Below are positions 53,270-64,000 of a stretch of 64,000 bases of DNA, in pieces. Every line of letters begins with the position of its first letter. Position 1 is the first letter of the stretch. Below the pieces are notes generated by a model, which worked only from the letters and a program-made list of their open reading frames with translations, ran no database searches and was not told the DNA's origin. The position numbers were made by a program, and so were the translations under genes. The DNA comes from Colwellia sp. 1_MG-2023 (GTDB lineage Bacteria; Pseudomonadota; Gammaproteobacteria; Enterobacterales; Alteromonadaceae), in contig NZ_JAUOPE010000007.1 of the NCBI RefSeq assembly GCF_030546755.1, positions 124,001-188,000 on the forward strand, read 5' to 3'.

Positions 53270-54742
53270 CTACTGATCTAAGCCACCCATGCATAAATAT
53301 TTTATTTCTAAATAGTCATCTAATCCGTACTTAGAACCTTCTCGACCATTACCCGATTGCTTAACACCGCCAAATGGAGCTGCTGCATTAGAGATCAAAC
53401 CTTCATTTATTCCAATCATGCCATACTCAAGCGCTGCTGCTACCCGCCAAATTCGCCCAATATCTCTAGCATAAAAATAAGCGGCTAAGCCATATTCTGT
53501 ATCATTAGCCATAGCAATTACCTCAGCTTCATTTTCAAAAGAAATGATGGGTGATACAGGACCAAAGATCTCATTTTTCGCGATCGGCATATCATTGGTA
53601 ACATCCGTTAAAATTGTCGGCTGATAAAAATTATCACCCGATTTGTCTCGCTTACCGCCTAAGAGTAATTTCGCACCAGCGGCAATTGATTCGCTGACTA
53701 ACTTATCAACACCAGCTACCGCTTTACTCGAAATCATAGGTCCAATGTTAACTCCATCAGTTAACCCTTCCCCAATGGTTAATTGAGCAACTGCATTAGA
53801 AAATTTTTCTGTAAACGCTTTAAGTACATCTTGTTGAACAAAAATACGATTAGTACAAACACATGTTTGTCCCGCATTACGGTACTTAGATTGAATTGCC
53901 CCCTGAACAGCAGAATCAATATCAGCATCATTAAAGACAATAAAAGGCGCATTCCCCCCTAGCTCCATTGAGACTTTTTTCACTGTAGTCGCACATTGGC
54001 TAATTAAAGTTTTACCTACCGGTGTAGAGCCAGTGAAAGTAAATTTTGCAACATCCGGATGTTGTGTTAATACCGAGCCCATTGCTCTAGCATCGTCACC
54101 AACAACAACATTAAAAACCCCAGCAGGGATCCCTGCACGCTCAGCCAGTTCAGCCATGGCTAACGCTGAAAGTGGTGTTTCTGTTGCCGGTCGAGCAACA
54201 AAAGTACAACCCGCCGCCAATGCAGCTGCTGCTTTTCGTGCAATCATTGCGTTTGGGAAATTCCAAGGTGTAATCGACGCTACAACCCCTACAGGCTCTT
54301 TTACAACAATTATACGTTTATCATTAGATGGCCCAGGTATGGTATCTCCATAAACCCGCTTCCCTTCCTCAGCGAACCACTCGATAAATGCAGCACCATA
54401 AGCAATTTCCCCTTTCGCTTCAGCTAATGGTTTACCTTGCTCTAAAGTTAGAATTCGCCCTAAATCATCTTGATTTTCCATCATTAGATTAAACCAATTG
54501 CGTAAAAGCACTGCGCGTTCATTTGCTGATTTATCAGACCACATGGTTAACGCATCTTTTGCCGCCTTTACGGCAAGCTCTGTTTCTACTGAACCAGCAT
54601 TACTTACTTTTGCAATAACGTTGCCATTGGCTGGGTTAGTCACTGAAATCTGTGTTTCACTGCTATGCCAACTACCATTGATATATGAAAAATGTTTCAC
54701 TAAATGTTTATCTTTTAATCCAAATTCTTCGTGCTTGTTCAT
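53270..54742 (-). CDS. gabD: Succinate-semialdehyde dehydrogenase (NADP-dependent type)
   Basis: 490 residues of the aldehyde dehydrogenase family, GabD type: [36 protein letters not shown], catalytic Glu in [13 protein letters not shown], catalytic Cys in [13 protein letters not shown], and [10 protein letters not shown]. Oxidises succinic semialdehyde to succinate, completing the GABA shunt with gabT. GGAG precedes the ATG. Divergent from a LysR gene with a dyad between them. Confidence 0.93.
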   Translation of the reverse strand: MNKHEEFGLKDKHLVKHFSYINGSWHSSETQISVTNPANGNVIAKVSNAGSVETELAVKAAKDALTMWSDKSANERAVLLRNWFNLMMENQDDLGRILTLEQGKPLAEAKGEIAYGAAFIEWFAEEGKRVYGDTIPGPSNDKRIIVVKEPVGVVASITPWNFPNAMIARKAAAALAAGCTFVARPATETPLSALAMAELAERAGIPAGVFNVVVGDDARAMGSVLTQHPDVAKFTFTGSTPVGKTLISQCATTVKKVSMELGGNAPFIVFNDADIDSAVQGAIQSKYRNAGQTCVCTNRIFVQQDVLKAFTEKFSNAVAQLTIGEGLTDGVNIGPMISSKAVAGVDKLVSESIAAGAKLLLGGKRDKSGDNFYQPTILTDVTNDMPIAKNEIFGPVSPIISFENEAEVIAMANDTEYGLAAYFYARDIGRIWRVAAALEYGMIGINEGLISNAAAPFGGVKQSGNGREGSKYGLDDYLEIKYLCMGGLDQ

Positions 54743-54792
54743 TTAAATTCTCCACTGCATTCTCTTGCAGCTATTGAATATCAAATTAAAAC

Positions 54793-54819
54793 AAGGTTAA
54801 ATACAAAACATTCAACCTT
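54793..54819. promoter_or_regulatory. Dyad between gabD and lysR, candidate LysR operator
   Basis: AAGGTT-N15-AACCTT in the 106-base gap between divergent starts; LysR proteins usually bind such interrupted dyads there. Binding is inferred from position only. Confidence 0.5.
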
Positions 54820-54848
54820 AAGTTTTAAGCTTATCAAACATTAATAAT

Positions 54849-55778
54849 ATGACTTTATCTTCAATAATCCCAAAACCAATTACCGAATATGATTTACGTT
54901 TATTGCGGATTTTCCTTTCTGTTGTCGAGCACGGAGGATTTTCAGCTGCTGAAAAGGCATTAGGGATCACTCGCTCAACCATCAGCATTCATATGTCAAA
55001 CCTTGAAACACGAATGAATTTAAAACTTTGTGTGCGAGGCCGAGCAGGCTTTTCATTAACCGAAGAAGGACAATCGGTATACAGAGCTGTGATCAATCTA
55101 TTTGACTCATTGAACGACTTTTCAGTGCTAGTTAGTACGCTAGGTAAAGAGCTAAGTGGCGAAATAGTGATTTTATGCGCAGACCAACTAGATGACAAAA
55201 AGCAACGTAAACTCGCACATGTGATTGAATTAATATCAGAAAGTTCGCCTAACCTACATGTTGTTTTAGACGGTGATTCCATCTCAAATATTGAAAAGTT
55301 ACTGCTGAAAGATAAAGCACATATGGGAATTTTCCCAGGTTATCAACAAATTGAAGGACTTAGTTATACAGCATTATCCAGTGAACCTATTTTCCTTTGT
55401 TGCAGTAAAAACCATCCACTATTTAACAGAGTGGATACAAAAATCACGGACGATGATTTATTTTCTACTGCGGCAATTCATCCAGGTATAGATATAGATG
55501 CCGAAGGGCGTGAGCAGTTACAAAAACTAAATTTAAGTGCTAAGGCGTACCAATTTGATACACGAAAGACAATGATATTATCAGGAAAATATATTGGATA
55601 TATGCCACAAAGCTTCATTCAACACGAATTAAATTTAGGGGAAATTCGTCTTATACAACCCTCCAAACTAACCTACCCATTTAAACTATCACTTGTTCAT
55701 AAGAAAGTTCCAAGAGAAACAGGTAAAGTAGAATTGTTAACTAATGCTTTTACAACAGCTTTTCATTTAGATGAGTAG
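54849..55778 (+). CDS. LysR-family regulator, divergent from gabDT
   Basis: 309 residues: winged helix (LLRIFLSVVEHGGFSAAEKA, LGITRSTISIHMSNLETRMN, CVRGRAGFSLTEEG) and effector domain. Paralogue of the LysR at 39942 (shared RGRAGFxLTExG and LSGxYxGxxP). Its placement suggests control of gabD-gabT, probably with GABA or a related compound as inducer. Confidence 0.88.
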   Translation: MTLSSIIPKPITEYDLRLLRIFLSVVEHGGFSAAEKALGITRSTISIHMSNLETRMNLKLCVRGRAGFSLTEEGQSVYRAVINLFDSLNDFSVLVSTLGKELSGEIVILCADQLDDKKQRKLAHVIELISESSPNLHVVLDGDSISNIEKLLLKDKAHMGIFPGYQQIEGLSYTALSSEPIFLCCSKNHPLFNRVDTKITDDDLFSTAAIHPGIDIDAEGREQLQKLNLSAKAYQFDTRKTMILSGKYIGYMPQSFIQHELNLGEIRLIQPSKLTYPFKLSLVHKKVPRETGKVELLTNAFTTAFHLDE

Positions 55779-55905
55779 CCATATTACAATTCCTATATTA
55801 ATACCTGTTATTCATGTCAATTTAATGGCTAAGTAACATTATCAGGCAAGGTGAAAAGTAAATATAAAAGTAAAAAAAGAAACGATAATTTAAATTTTAT
55901 TTTCG

Positions 55906-55920
55906 CGCTTTTCTGACAGT

Positions 55921-55927
<7 letters not shown>
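55906..55927. repeat. Right direct repeat of the 17.5-kb island
   Basis: Second, identical copy of the 22-bp repeat at 38,416. It overlaps the last bases and the stop codon of the DUF3392 gene on the minus strand. In the plus-strand frame it still spells AFLTV and a stop, a fragment of the 120-aa gene's end. Confidence 0.8.
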
Positions 55928-58340
<2,413 letters not shown>

Positions 58341-58397
58341 TTAATTCTTAACATTAAGTCTCTTAATAAATACAAACTAAGAGACTTAAAAAATTGG

Positions 58398-59477
58398 TTA
58401 GGCAGAGGCAATTCTATTTCTACGTTCAAATTCTCGTATTTTACCCATGTAGTGTTGTTCGGTTTGCTTAGTCATCACGCTGCGTTTGTCATCGAGCAAT
58501 TGGGCGTTAAATTCCATAGATAACTGTTTTGCTGCTGACATCATTAATTCAAAAACTTCAAAGGGATCACCTTCATTAGGTAAAGTCATAAATAAGGTTA
58601 TGCCTTGAGTACTAAAGCTTTCAATCTCATCTAAATCAAATGTTCCAGGATTCATCATGTTCGCTAAACTAAAGGTGACTTTGCCATTACCAGCATTATC
58701 TTCATGACGATGAAAAATATCCATATCACCGTATCGCAACCCTAAGGTTAATAACGTTGGCAATAAAGCGGCTCCCGAAATACTATTATTCTCAGGCATT
58801 ACCACAGAAACAACGATAACTTCGGGGTCAATTTCTATTTTTTCTTTCGCCGGACTTGCCTTCGCATTTGCCGCTGAATTTTCTTCAATGGAGGATGAAA
58901 CGTCGTCGAGCTCGGCATCGCCACCAAAATTTATTTCCATTTGATTACGTGCCAGTTTCTCTTTAACGGTTTTACGCACACCTTTACTGCGAGGTTTTGC
59001 CGGTTTTACCTCTGGTTTTTGTTGTTCAACAGGTTGTTGATATACAGGTTTATCTCGTTCAACTTGCTCAGGCGCAAGCTCGCTAGTTTGAGCCGGATGT
59101 GGCGTATTTATTTGCGGAGGCTGTTCGTTAATATCATCAAGATCACCTAAAGCAGGTTCTAAAGCAGGTTGTTCTGCACTCGGTTTTTCAACATCTATTG
59201 GTAACGGCTCTTCATCAAAAGAAGGTGCTGGCGCTGCTTCAGAAGGTATTTCATTATCATTTAAGGTATTAACACCAATAACTTTTGCTTTTCCTACACC
59301 GTCTTGATCAAACCCTGAGCCATCAAAGCCTCGAGATTGCGGCTCTATCTTTTCATTTTTAGCTTTGAGCTTATATGGGTTTTTATTTTTTCTGATGGTC
59401 CAAAAACCATGTATAAAGATAGCGGCTATAATAATAGCGCTGAGAATAATTAAAACATTTCTGAAGTTATCTTCCAT
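58398..59477 (-). CDS. zipA: Cell division protein ZipA
   Basis: 359 residues: a short N-terminal membrane helix (LIILSAIIIAAIFIHGFW), then a long proline/glutamine-rich linker (about 90-170), and the C-terminal FtsZ-binding domain (about 220-345; VSVVMPENNSISGAALLPTL, FDLDEIESFSTQGITLFM, FELMMSAAKQLSMEF). Tethers FtsZ to the inner membrane at mid-cell. Starts 14 bases after smc; standard smc-zipA-ligA order. Confidence 0.94.
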   Translation of the reverse strand: MEDNFRNVLIILSAIIIAAIFIHGFWTIRKNKNPYKLKAKNEKIEPQSRGFDGSGFDQDGVGKAKVIGVNTLNDNEIPSEAAPAPSFDEEPLPIDVEKPSAEQPALEPALGDLDDINEQPPQINTPHPAQTSELAPEQVERDKPVYQQPVEQQKPEVKPAKPRSKGVRKTVKEKLARNQMEINFGGDAELDDVSSSIEENSAANAKASPAKEKIEIDPEVIVVSVVMPENNSISGAALLPTLLTLGLRYGDMDIFHRHEDNAGNGKVTFSLANMMNPGTFDLDEIESFSTQGITLFMTLPNEGDPFEVFELMMSAAKQLSMEFNAQLLDDKRSVMTKQTEQHYMGKIREFERRNRIASA

Positions 59478-59491
59478 TACCTAGCCTATTC

Positions 59492-62400
59492 TTATGATAC
59501 TTCTGCCATAGCAACTGCTTCGTCAATATCAACCGCGACCATTCTTGAAACACCTGCTTCAACCATAGTTACGCCTGTTAAATGTGAAGCCATTTCCATC
59601 GCGATTTTATTATGACTAATATAAATAAATTGTACGGTTTGAGACATTTCTCTTACTAAATTACAAAACCGACTTACGTTTGCGTCATCAAGTGGCGCAT
59701 CTACTTCGTCTAACATACAAAACGGCGCTGGATTTAAACGAAAAATAGCAAAAACCAATGATAATGCGGTTAATGCTTTTTCTCCACCCGATAATAGATG
59801 AATCGTACTATTTTTTTTCCCTGGAGGTCTCGCCATTATCGTGACACCGGTATCAAGTAAATCATCACCGGTCAGGGTTAAATAAGCTTGCCCACCACCA
59901 AATACTTTAGGAAATAAAGATTGTAAGTCTTGATTCACTTTATCAAACGTTATTTTAAATTTATGTCGACTTTCTTTATCTATTTTCTCAATCGCTGATT
60001 CTAACGTTGAAATAGCTAAATTTAAATCCTGATCTTGTTGATCAAGATAGTTTTTTCTCGTTAATTGCGTTTCAAACTCTTCAATTGCTGCTAAATTAAT
60101 CGCTCCCAACAATTGAATGTCTTTCGCTAATTTTATCAGTTGCGCTTGCCATTGAGATTCACGTGCATTGTCTGGCATTGCATCTTGCACAGATTTTACC
60201 GATTGGCCAAGTTCATGTAACTGTTCTAAGGCACTTTGCGCTTTTAAGCGATAACTTTCACTGTCGACGTGTAATTGATTAAGCGATTCTTTTAATTCAT
60301 TAATAGCTTCGACAGTAACACGTTGTTTTTGTTCACTTGATTGTATTATTTCTTGTGTTTCACTTAAGGTTGTTTGCGCTTGATTAAGTTGATTATCTAA
60401 ACTAACTAGCTCTGACAACCAAATTTGTAATTGCTTTTCGTCCGACAATAATGGATTAACGCCTGCTTCATGAAGTTGTGCATGATGGTTTTGCTGTGCC
60501 GTGAGTTGTTTAATATTTTCTTGAAAGCGAACGATATGTTGTTGACATTGTGTTTCAGCATTTTTCGTTTTTTCAATGGCTAATTCAAGTTGGTGTTTTT
60601 CAGTTGTTAACAACGAAAGTTGTTGTTGAAAATCTTGCACTTGTTGTTGTAAATGCTGCACCTTTTCTGTTAACGCTTGAATTGAACTATGGTTAGCTAA
60701 ATGTGTTTGATCGCTATTGGTTATTTTATCACCCGACAGAGATGTCAATAATGTTGAAAAAGATTCGGCAGACGCTTTAATTGCTTGTTCAAGGGCTAAC
60801 TGCTCGAGCTGCAATTGTTGACGTTGGCTCTGCTGACTTTCTTGTTTTTGTTTATTCAGAGCATGTAACTGATTTAAATCAACAATCTGTTGTTCGCGTT
60901 TATTAAGTTGATGTTCAATTTCATCAAGTTGCGTGACTAGGGTATTTTGTTCATCTTGTACAATCGCGATATGATTTACAATCTCATCAAACTGCTGATT
61001 TAACAATGATAAATTTTGTTCATTTTCCGCTAGCGTTTGCGCATGCGTGAAGTGATCATTTTTAACATTAAAAATTCCACGATGAATAAAATGATGACTT
61101 AACCAAATACCTTCGGGACAAATGACTGATTCGTGCTCTTTTAGTTGCGGTAAAAGGGCAACTGCATCTTGATAATCCTTGGCGATATGTATCTGATTTA
61201 ATATGCCATTGATCGCATCACTTCCTTTCACTTTTTCAGCCAAAGTATTAGCTTTACTGTTATTTTTATTAGTGCTTCGTTGATGATTTAACAATAAAAA
61301 AGCTGAAGGGCTGTTCTCAAACAGCGTATAATTTAAAGGAAACGTGTCAATAAAAAGTGCTTGTAGTTTATGTGACAAAACCATTTCAATCGCTAATTCC
61401 CAGCCTTCAACAATAGACAATTTCTGTTGCAATTCACCTAAGCTAGCAATGTTATTTTTTTCAAGCCAAACGGTTTGATCTTTTTGCCAATCGTGTTGCT
61501 GCGTTAATTTTTTAGTTAACTGTTCTATTTCTCTTGTTAAAGCTGCGCAGGTTCCTGCGATATCACTTTTTTGCTGATTTAACTGCAATATTTTATCTTG
61601 ATTTTCCTGCTTTTTCTCTCGTATAACTTGTTGCTGAAGATATAAATGCTCACGTTGTTCTTTTATTATTGAGAGCCTAGTTTCATCATCATCAGCCTTA
61701 TTATCCATTTCTGCCGCTAAATGAGTCAGTTGCTCAACGACTGTCGCCAATCTTGATTTTTTCTGTTCAATGATTTCTGACAATTGCGCTTTTTTAGTGG
61801 TTTCTTCTAACAAACGTTGATTTTGCTGTTCTTGCTGCTGATGATATGCTTGCAGGTTTTTCTGTTGCTTCAACAAATTCTCTTGGCAGTGCTGATATTG
61901 CTGACTCTGTTCATTATATTGAAGGTTAATTTTTGAATATTTAGGCTGTAGCTCATCAAGCTTATCGGTAAAAGTATTTAACTTTTCTTGTTCAAGTAAT
62001 AAAGATTTTTGCGCTTGGCTTATTTGTTGTTGATTAACGTGATGATCTTCCAGCAACTTTTTCTGTTGTTGCTGTTGATGCTTAATTTGCTGTTCAATGC
62101 GCGCCGTATCATTAATTAAGGTAATTTTTTGCTGTTGCAGTGTCTGAATGGACTGGTTGGCTGTTTGATAATTTTGCTTAGCAGTAAATAAAGCAATTTC
62201 ATCACTTTTTTGTATTGATTCTTTTTGCGTAATTTGGCTTTGAAAACCTTCAATACGTGATTGATTACTTTTATATTGCTGATCAAATTTTTGCCAGCGT
62301 AATACTGCCAATTCTGCTTTTATTTTTCTCTCTTGGGCTTTTAACGTTTTAAACCGTTTTGCCGCTTCTGCTTGTTGATGTAATTTATCTATTTGAGTAT

Positions 62401-63004
62401 TTAGCTCTGAGCGAATATCAAATAATCGAGCTAAGTTTTCTCGCGTATGTCTGATCCTATTTTCAGTATCACGACGACGCTCTTTGTATTTTGAAATACC
62501 GGCAGCTTCTTCAATAAAAACACGAAGCTCTTGCGGCTTAGATTCGATCAACCGAGAAATAGTGCCCTGTTCAATAATGGCGTAACTACGAGGCCCTAAA
62601 CCGGTACCTAAAAAGATATCAGTAATATCTTTACGACGACATTTCGTGCCATTTAAATAATAAGAATTTTGACTGTCACGATTTACAACACGACGAATAG
62701 AAATTTGATTCCGATCCGCCATTGAACCTTGGATCCGCTCAGCGATATTATCGAATAATAATTCAACGCTGGCTTGTCCAACGGGTTTTCGTGTCGATGC
62801 GCCATTAAAAATAACATCGGTCATTGCATCGCCACGTAAATTTTTTGCAGAACTTTCGCCTAGCACCCAACGTACGGCATCGATAATGTTTGATTTACCA
62901 CAGCCATTAGGTCCAACAATCGCGGTCATTTGCTGTTCAAATGGCACTTTTGTTGGATCAACAAAAGATTTAAATCCCGCCAATTTGATGTGCTTTAATC
63001 GCAT
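59492..63004 (-). CDS. smc: Chromosome segregation protein SMC
   Basis: 1170 residues: N-terminal ATPase half with Walker A GPNGCGKSNIIDAVRWVL, long glutamine-rich coiled coils (about 170-500 and 670-1010) on either side of a hinge (about 515-660, LGELQQKLSIVEGWELAIEM), and the C-terminal half with signature LLSGGEKALTALSLVFA and Walker B FCMLDEVDAPLDDANV. Standard length for the Smc family of MukB-less gammaproteobacteria; works with ScpAB encoded elsewhere. Divergent from cysZ. Confidence 0.96.
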   Translation of the reverse strand: MRLKHIKLAGFKSFVDPTKVPFEQQMTAIVGPNGCGKSNIIDAVRWVLGESSAKNLRGDAMTDVIFNGASTRKPVGQASVELLFDNIAERIQGSMADRNQISIRRVVNRDSQNSYYLNGTKCRRKDITDIFLGTGLGPRSYAIIEQGTISRLIESKPQELRVFIEEAAGISKYKERRRDTENRIRHTRENLARLFDIRSELNTQIDKLHQQAEAAKRFKTLKAQERKIKAELAVLRWQKFDQQYKSNQSRIEGFQSQITQKESIQKSDEIALFTAKQNYQTANQSIQTLQQQKITLINDTARIEQQIKHQQQQQKKLLEDHHVNQQQISQAQKSLLLEQEKLNTFTDKLDELQPKYSKINLQYNEQSQQYQHCQENLLKQQKNLQAYHQQQEQQNQRLLEETTKKAQLSEIIEQKKSRLATVVEQLTHLAAEMDNKADDDETRLSIIKEQREHLYLQQQVIREKKQENQDKILQLNQQKSDIAGTCAALTREIEQLTKKLTQQHDWQKDQTVWLEKNNIASLGELQQKLSIVEGWELAIEMVLSHKLQALFIDTFPLNYTLFENSPSAFLLLNHQRSTNKNNSKANTLAEKVKGSDAINGILNQIHIAKDYQDAVALLPQLKEHESVICPEGIWLSHHFIHRGIFNVKNDHFTHAQTLAENEQNLSLLNQQFDEIVNHIAIVQDEQNTLVTQLDEIEHQLNKREQQIVDLNQLHALNKQKQESQQSQRQQLQLEQLALEQAIKASAESFSTLLTSLSGDKITNSDQTHLANHSSIQALTEKVQHLQQQVQDFQQQLSLLTTEKHQLELAIEKTKNAETQCQQHIVRFQENIKQLTAQQNHHAQLHEAGVNPLLSDEKQLQIWLSELVSLDNQLNQAQTTLSETQEIIQSSEQKQRVTVEAINELKESLNQLHVDSESYRLKAQSALEQLHELGQSVKSVQDAMPDNARESQWQAQLIKLAKDIQLLGAINLAAIEEFETQLTRKNYLDQQDQDLNLAISTLESAIEKIDKESRHKFKITFDKVNQDLQSLFPKVFGGGQAYLTLTGDDLLDTGVTIMARPPGKKNSTIHLLSGGEKALTALSLVFAIFRLNPAPFCMLDEVDAPLDDANVSRFCNLVREMSQTVQFIYISHNKIAMEMASHLTGVTMVEAGVSRMVAVDIDEAVAMAEVS

Positions 63005-63154
63005 GTAGTTAGCAAACCTAATATGTATTGTTTTTAATGGTGATAAATGACTTTATCAGAATTTGTTTTAGTTTGTAACAACTGACAACTTCTCACAATA
63101 CATTATTAGCACTATAATCAATATTTGAACTTAACTAGTTAAAAAACAAACTAA

Positions 63155-63913
63155 ATGTCATTACAAATTCAACAACCCTTTGCCCAAAGTGGCGCGGGCT
63201 ATTTTATGAAAGGCTTTGATCTCATCAAGCTAAAAGGGATCAAACGTTTCGTGTTTATTCCTTTGATCATCAATTTTATCTTGTTTAGTGCTGCCTTCTA
63301 TTTATTGATTGAACAACTCGATGTTTACATGCTCGAATTGCAAAACTGGTTACCGGAAAGTTTATCTTGGTTAACCTCCACCGTTTGGATAATTAGTTTA
63401 TTATTCTTATTAGTGATGTTCTCGTTTGTTTTTAGCTCAGTTACCAATTGGATAGCCGCCCCTTTTAATGGGCTACTTGCTGAAAAAATGGAAGCATTGC
63501 TAACCAATGAAACGCCGCCACCGGGCTCAGCTTTAGACATAGTTAAAGATATCCCGCGAACTTTAAGCCGAGAATGGTGTAAGTTTCGCTATTATTTACC
63601 TAGAGCGATTGGATTTTTTATTCTGTATTGGATTTTGCCAATAATTGGCCAAATTTTATGGTTTTTATTTCTGGCTTGGATGATGGCGATTCAATATAAA
63701 GATTACCCTTTTGATAACCATAAAATTAATTTTAATGAAATGAAATATGCGTTAAAGCAACGAAAAGGCTTAAGCTATAGTTTTGGTATTACTACGGCGG
63801 TTTTTTCGATGATCCCGATAATTAACTTAGTGGTAATGCCAGTTGCCATTTGTGGTGCGACGGCACTTTGGGTAGATCATTATCGAGATGATTTCATTAC
63901 AGGTAACAAGTAA
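63155..63913 (+). CDS. cysZ: Sulfate transporter CysZ
   Basis: 252 residues of the CysZ/EI24 family, four to six membrane segments (FVFIPLIINFILFSAAFYLL, TVWIISLLFLLVMFSFVFSS) and conserved IAAPFNGLLAEKME, REWCKFRYYLPRAI and QYKDYPFDNHKINF. High-affinity sulfate uptake for cysteine synthesis. The position beside the smc-zipA-ligA cluster is common in gammaproteobacteria. The gene is complete; the last 87 bases of the window are non-coding. Confidence 0.92.
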   Translation: MSLQIQQPFAQSGAGYFMKGFDLIKLKGIKRFVFIPLIINFILFSAAFYLLIEQLDVYMLELQNWLPESLSWLTSTVWIISLLFLLVMFSFVFSSVTNWIAAPFNGLLAEKMEALLTNETPPPGSALDIVKDIPRTLSREWCKFRYYLPRAIGFFILYWILPIIGQILWFLFLAWMMAIQYKDYPFDNHKINFNEMKYALKQRKGLSYSFGITTAVFSMIPIINLVVMPVAICGATALWVDHYRDDFITGNK

Positions 63914-64000
63914 GCGATTATTCATTGAACCACAACCTAATAATGTCGACCGTTCACATAAATTATAAAATAAACAATAAGTTGATAAATATTAGCCATT

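Overview
The window is AT-rich DNA from a gammaproteobacterial chromosome. The smc-zipA-ligA block with divergent cysZ, the ackA-pta pair beside yfbV, glnD, dapE-yffB and DUF3392/DUF2897 proteins point to Alteromonadales, most probably Colwelliaceae (Colwellia/Thalassotalea-like). The genus is inferred from gene content, not from a search. No tRNA, rRNA, CRISPR array, integrase or intact transposase was found.

Region 1 (1-19,725) is a nitrate assimilation locus. An operon of a NarK-type transporter, a PP2C-phosphatase/Ser-Thr-kinase fusion, a NasA-type molybdenum reductase, a DmsB-DmsC fusion and a small unknown protein is followed, some 7 kb away, by xdhC and divergent nirBD. Both the narK and nirB promoters show a sigma-54 -24/-12 element with a 17-bp TGCAC-N7-GTGCA-type NtrC site 95-140 bp upstream, so nitrogen limitation probably switches on both halves. 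Between the halves (about 9.4-14.7 kb) sits a cluster of seven attC-like integron recombination sites and seven same-strand gene cassettes without an integrase (a CALIN). The cargo is a DUF3644 protein with a HEPN-like RNxxxH motif, an RlpA-like lipoprotein, an NTF2-like secreted protein, a Bax-inhibitor-1 protein, a rhomboid protease and two small membrane proteins.

Region 2 (19.7-38.4 kb) is mostly core genome: glnD, xthA, rlmA, yfbV, ackA-pta, an ACT protein, yffB-dapE, an M15 peptidase, an M48 lipoprotein, a two-component system, two spondin-domain secreted proteins, a secreted 2H-phosphoesterase-like protein and a small membrane protein.

Region 3 (38.4-55.9 kb) looks like an inserted catabolic island. 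A 22-bp perfect direct repeat, carrying the 3' end of the 120-aa membrane-protein gene, lies at both edges (38,416 and 55,906). Inside are a class III omega-aminotransferase, two LysR regulators, a lipoprotein serine hydrolase, an MFS transporter, a TPR-sulfotransferase, a TonB-dependent receptor, a nitrilase-family amidohydrolase, a MocR/GabR-type regulator with an extra C-terminal domain, and gabT-gabD. Four copies of a two-part operator (CTGGnMC-N16-CTGGYAC in the direction of the downstream gene) precede the hydrolase, receptor, nitrilase and MocR genes. This suggests one co-regulated system that takes up and hydrolyses an unknown amide or ester and feeds an omega-amino acid (GABA-like) into succinate.

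Region 4 (55.9-64 kb) is core genome again: DUF3392, ligA, zipA, smc and divergent cysZ.
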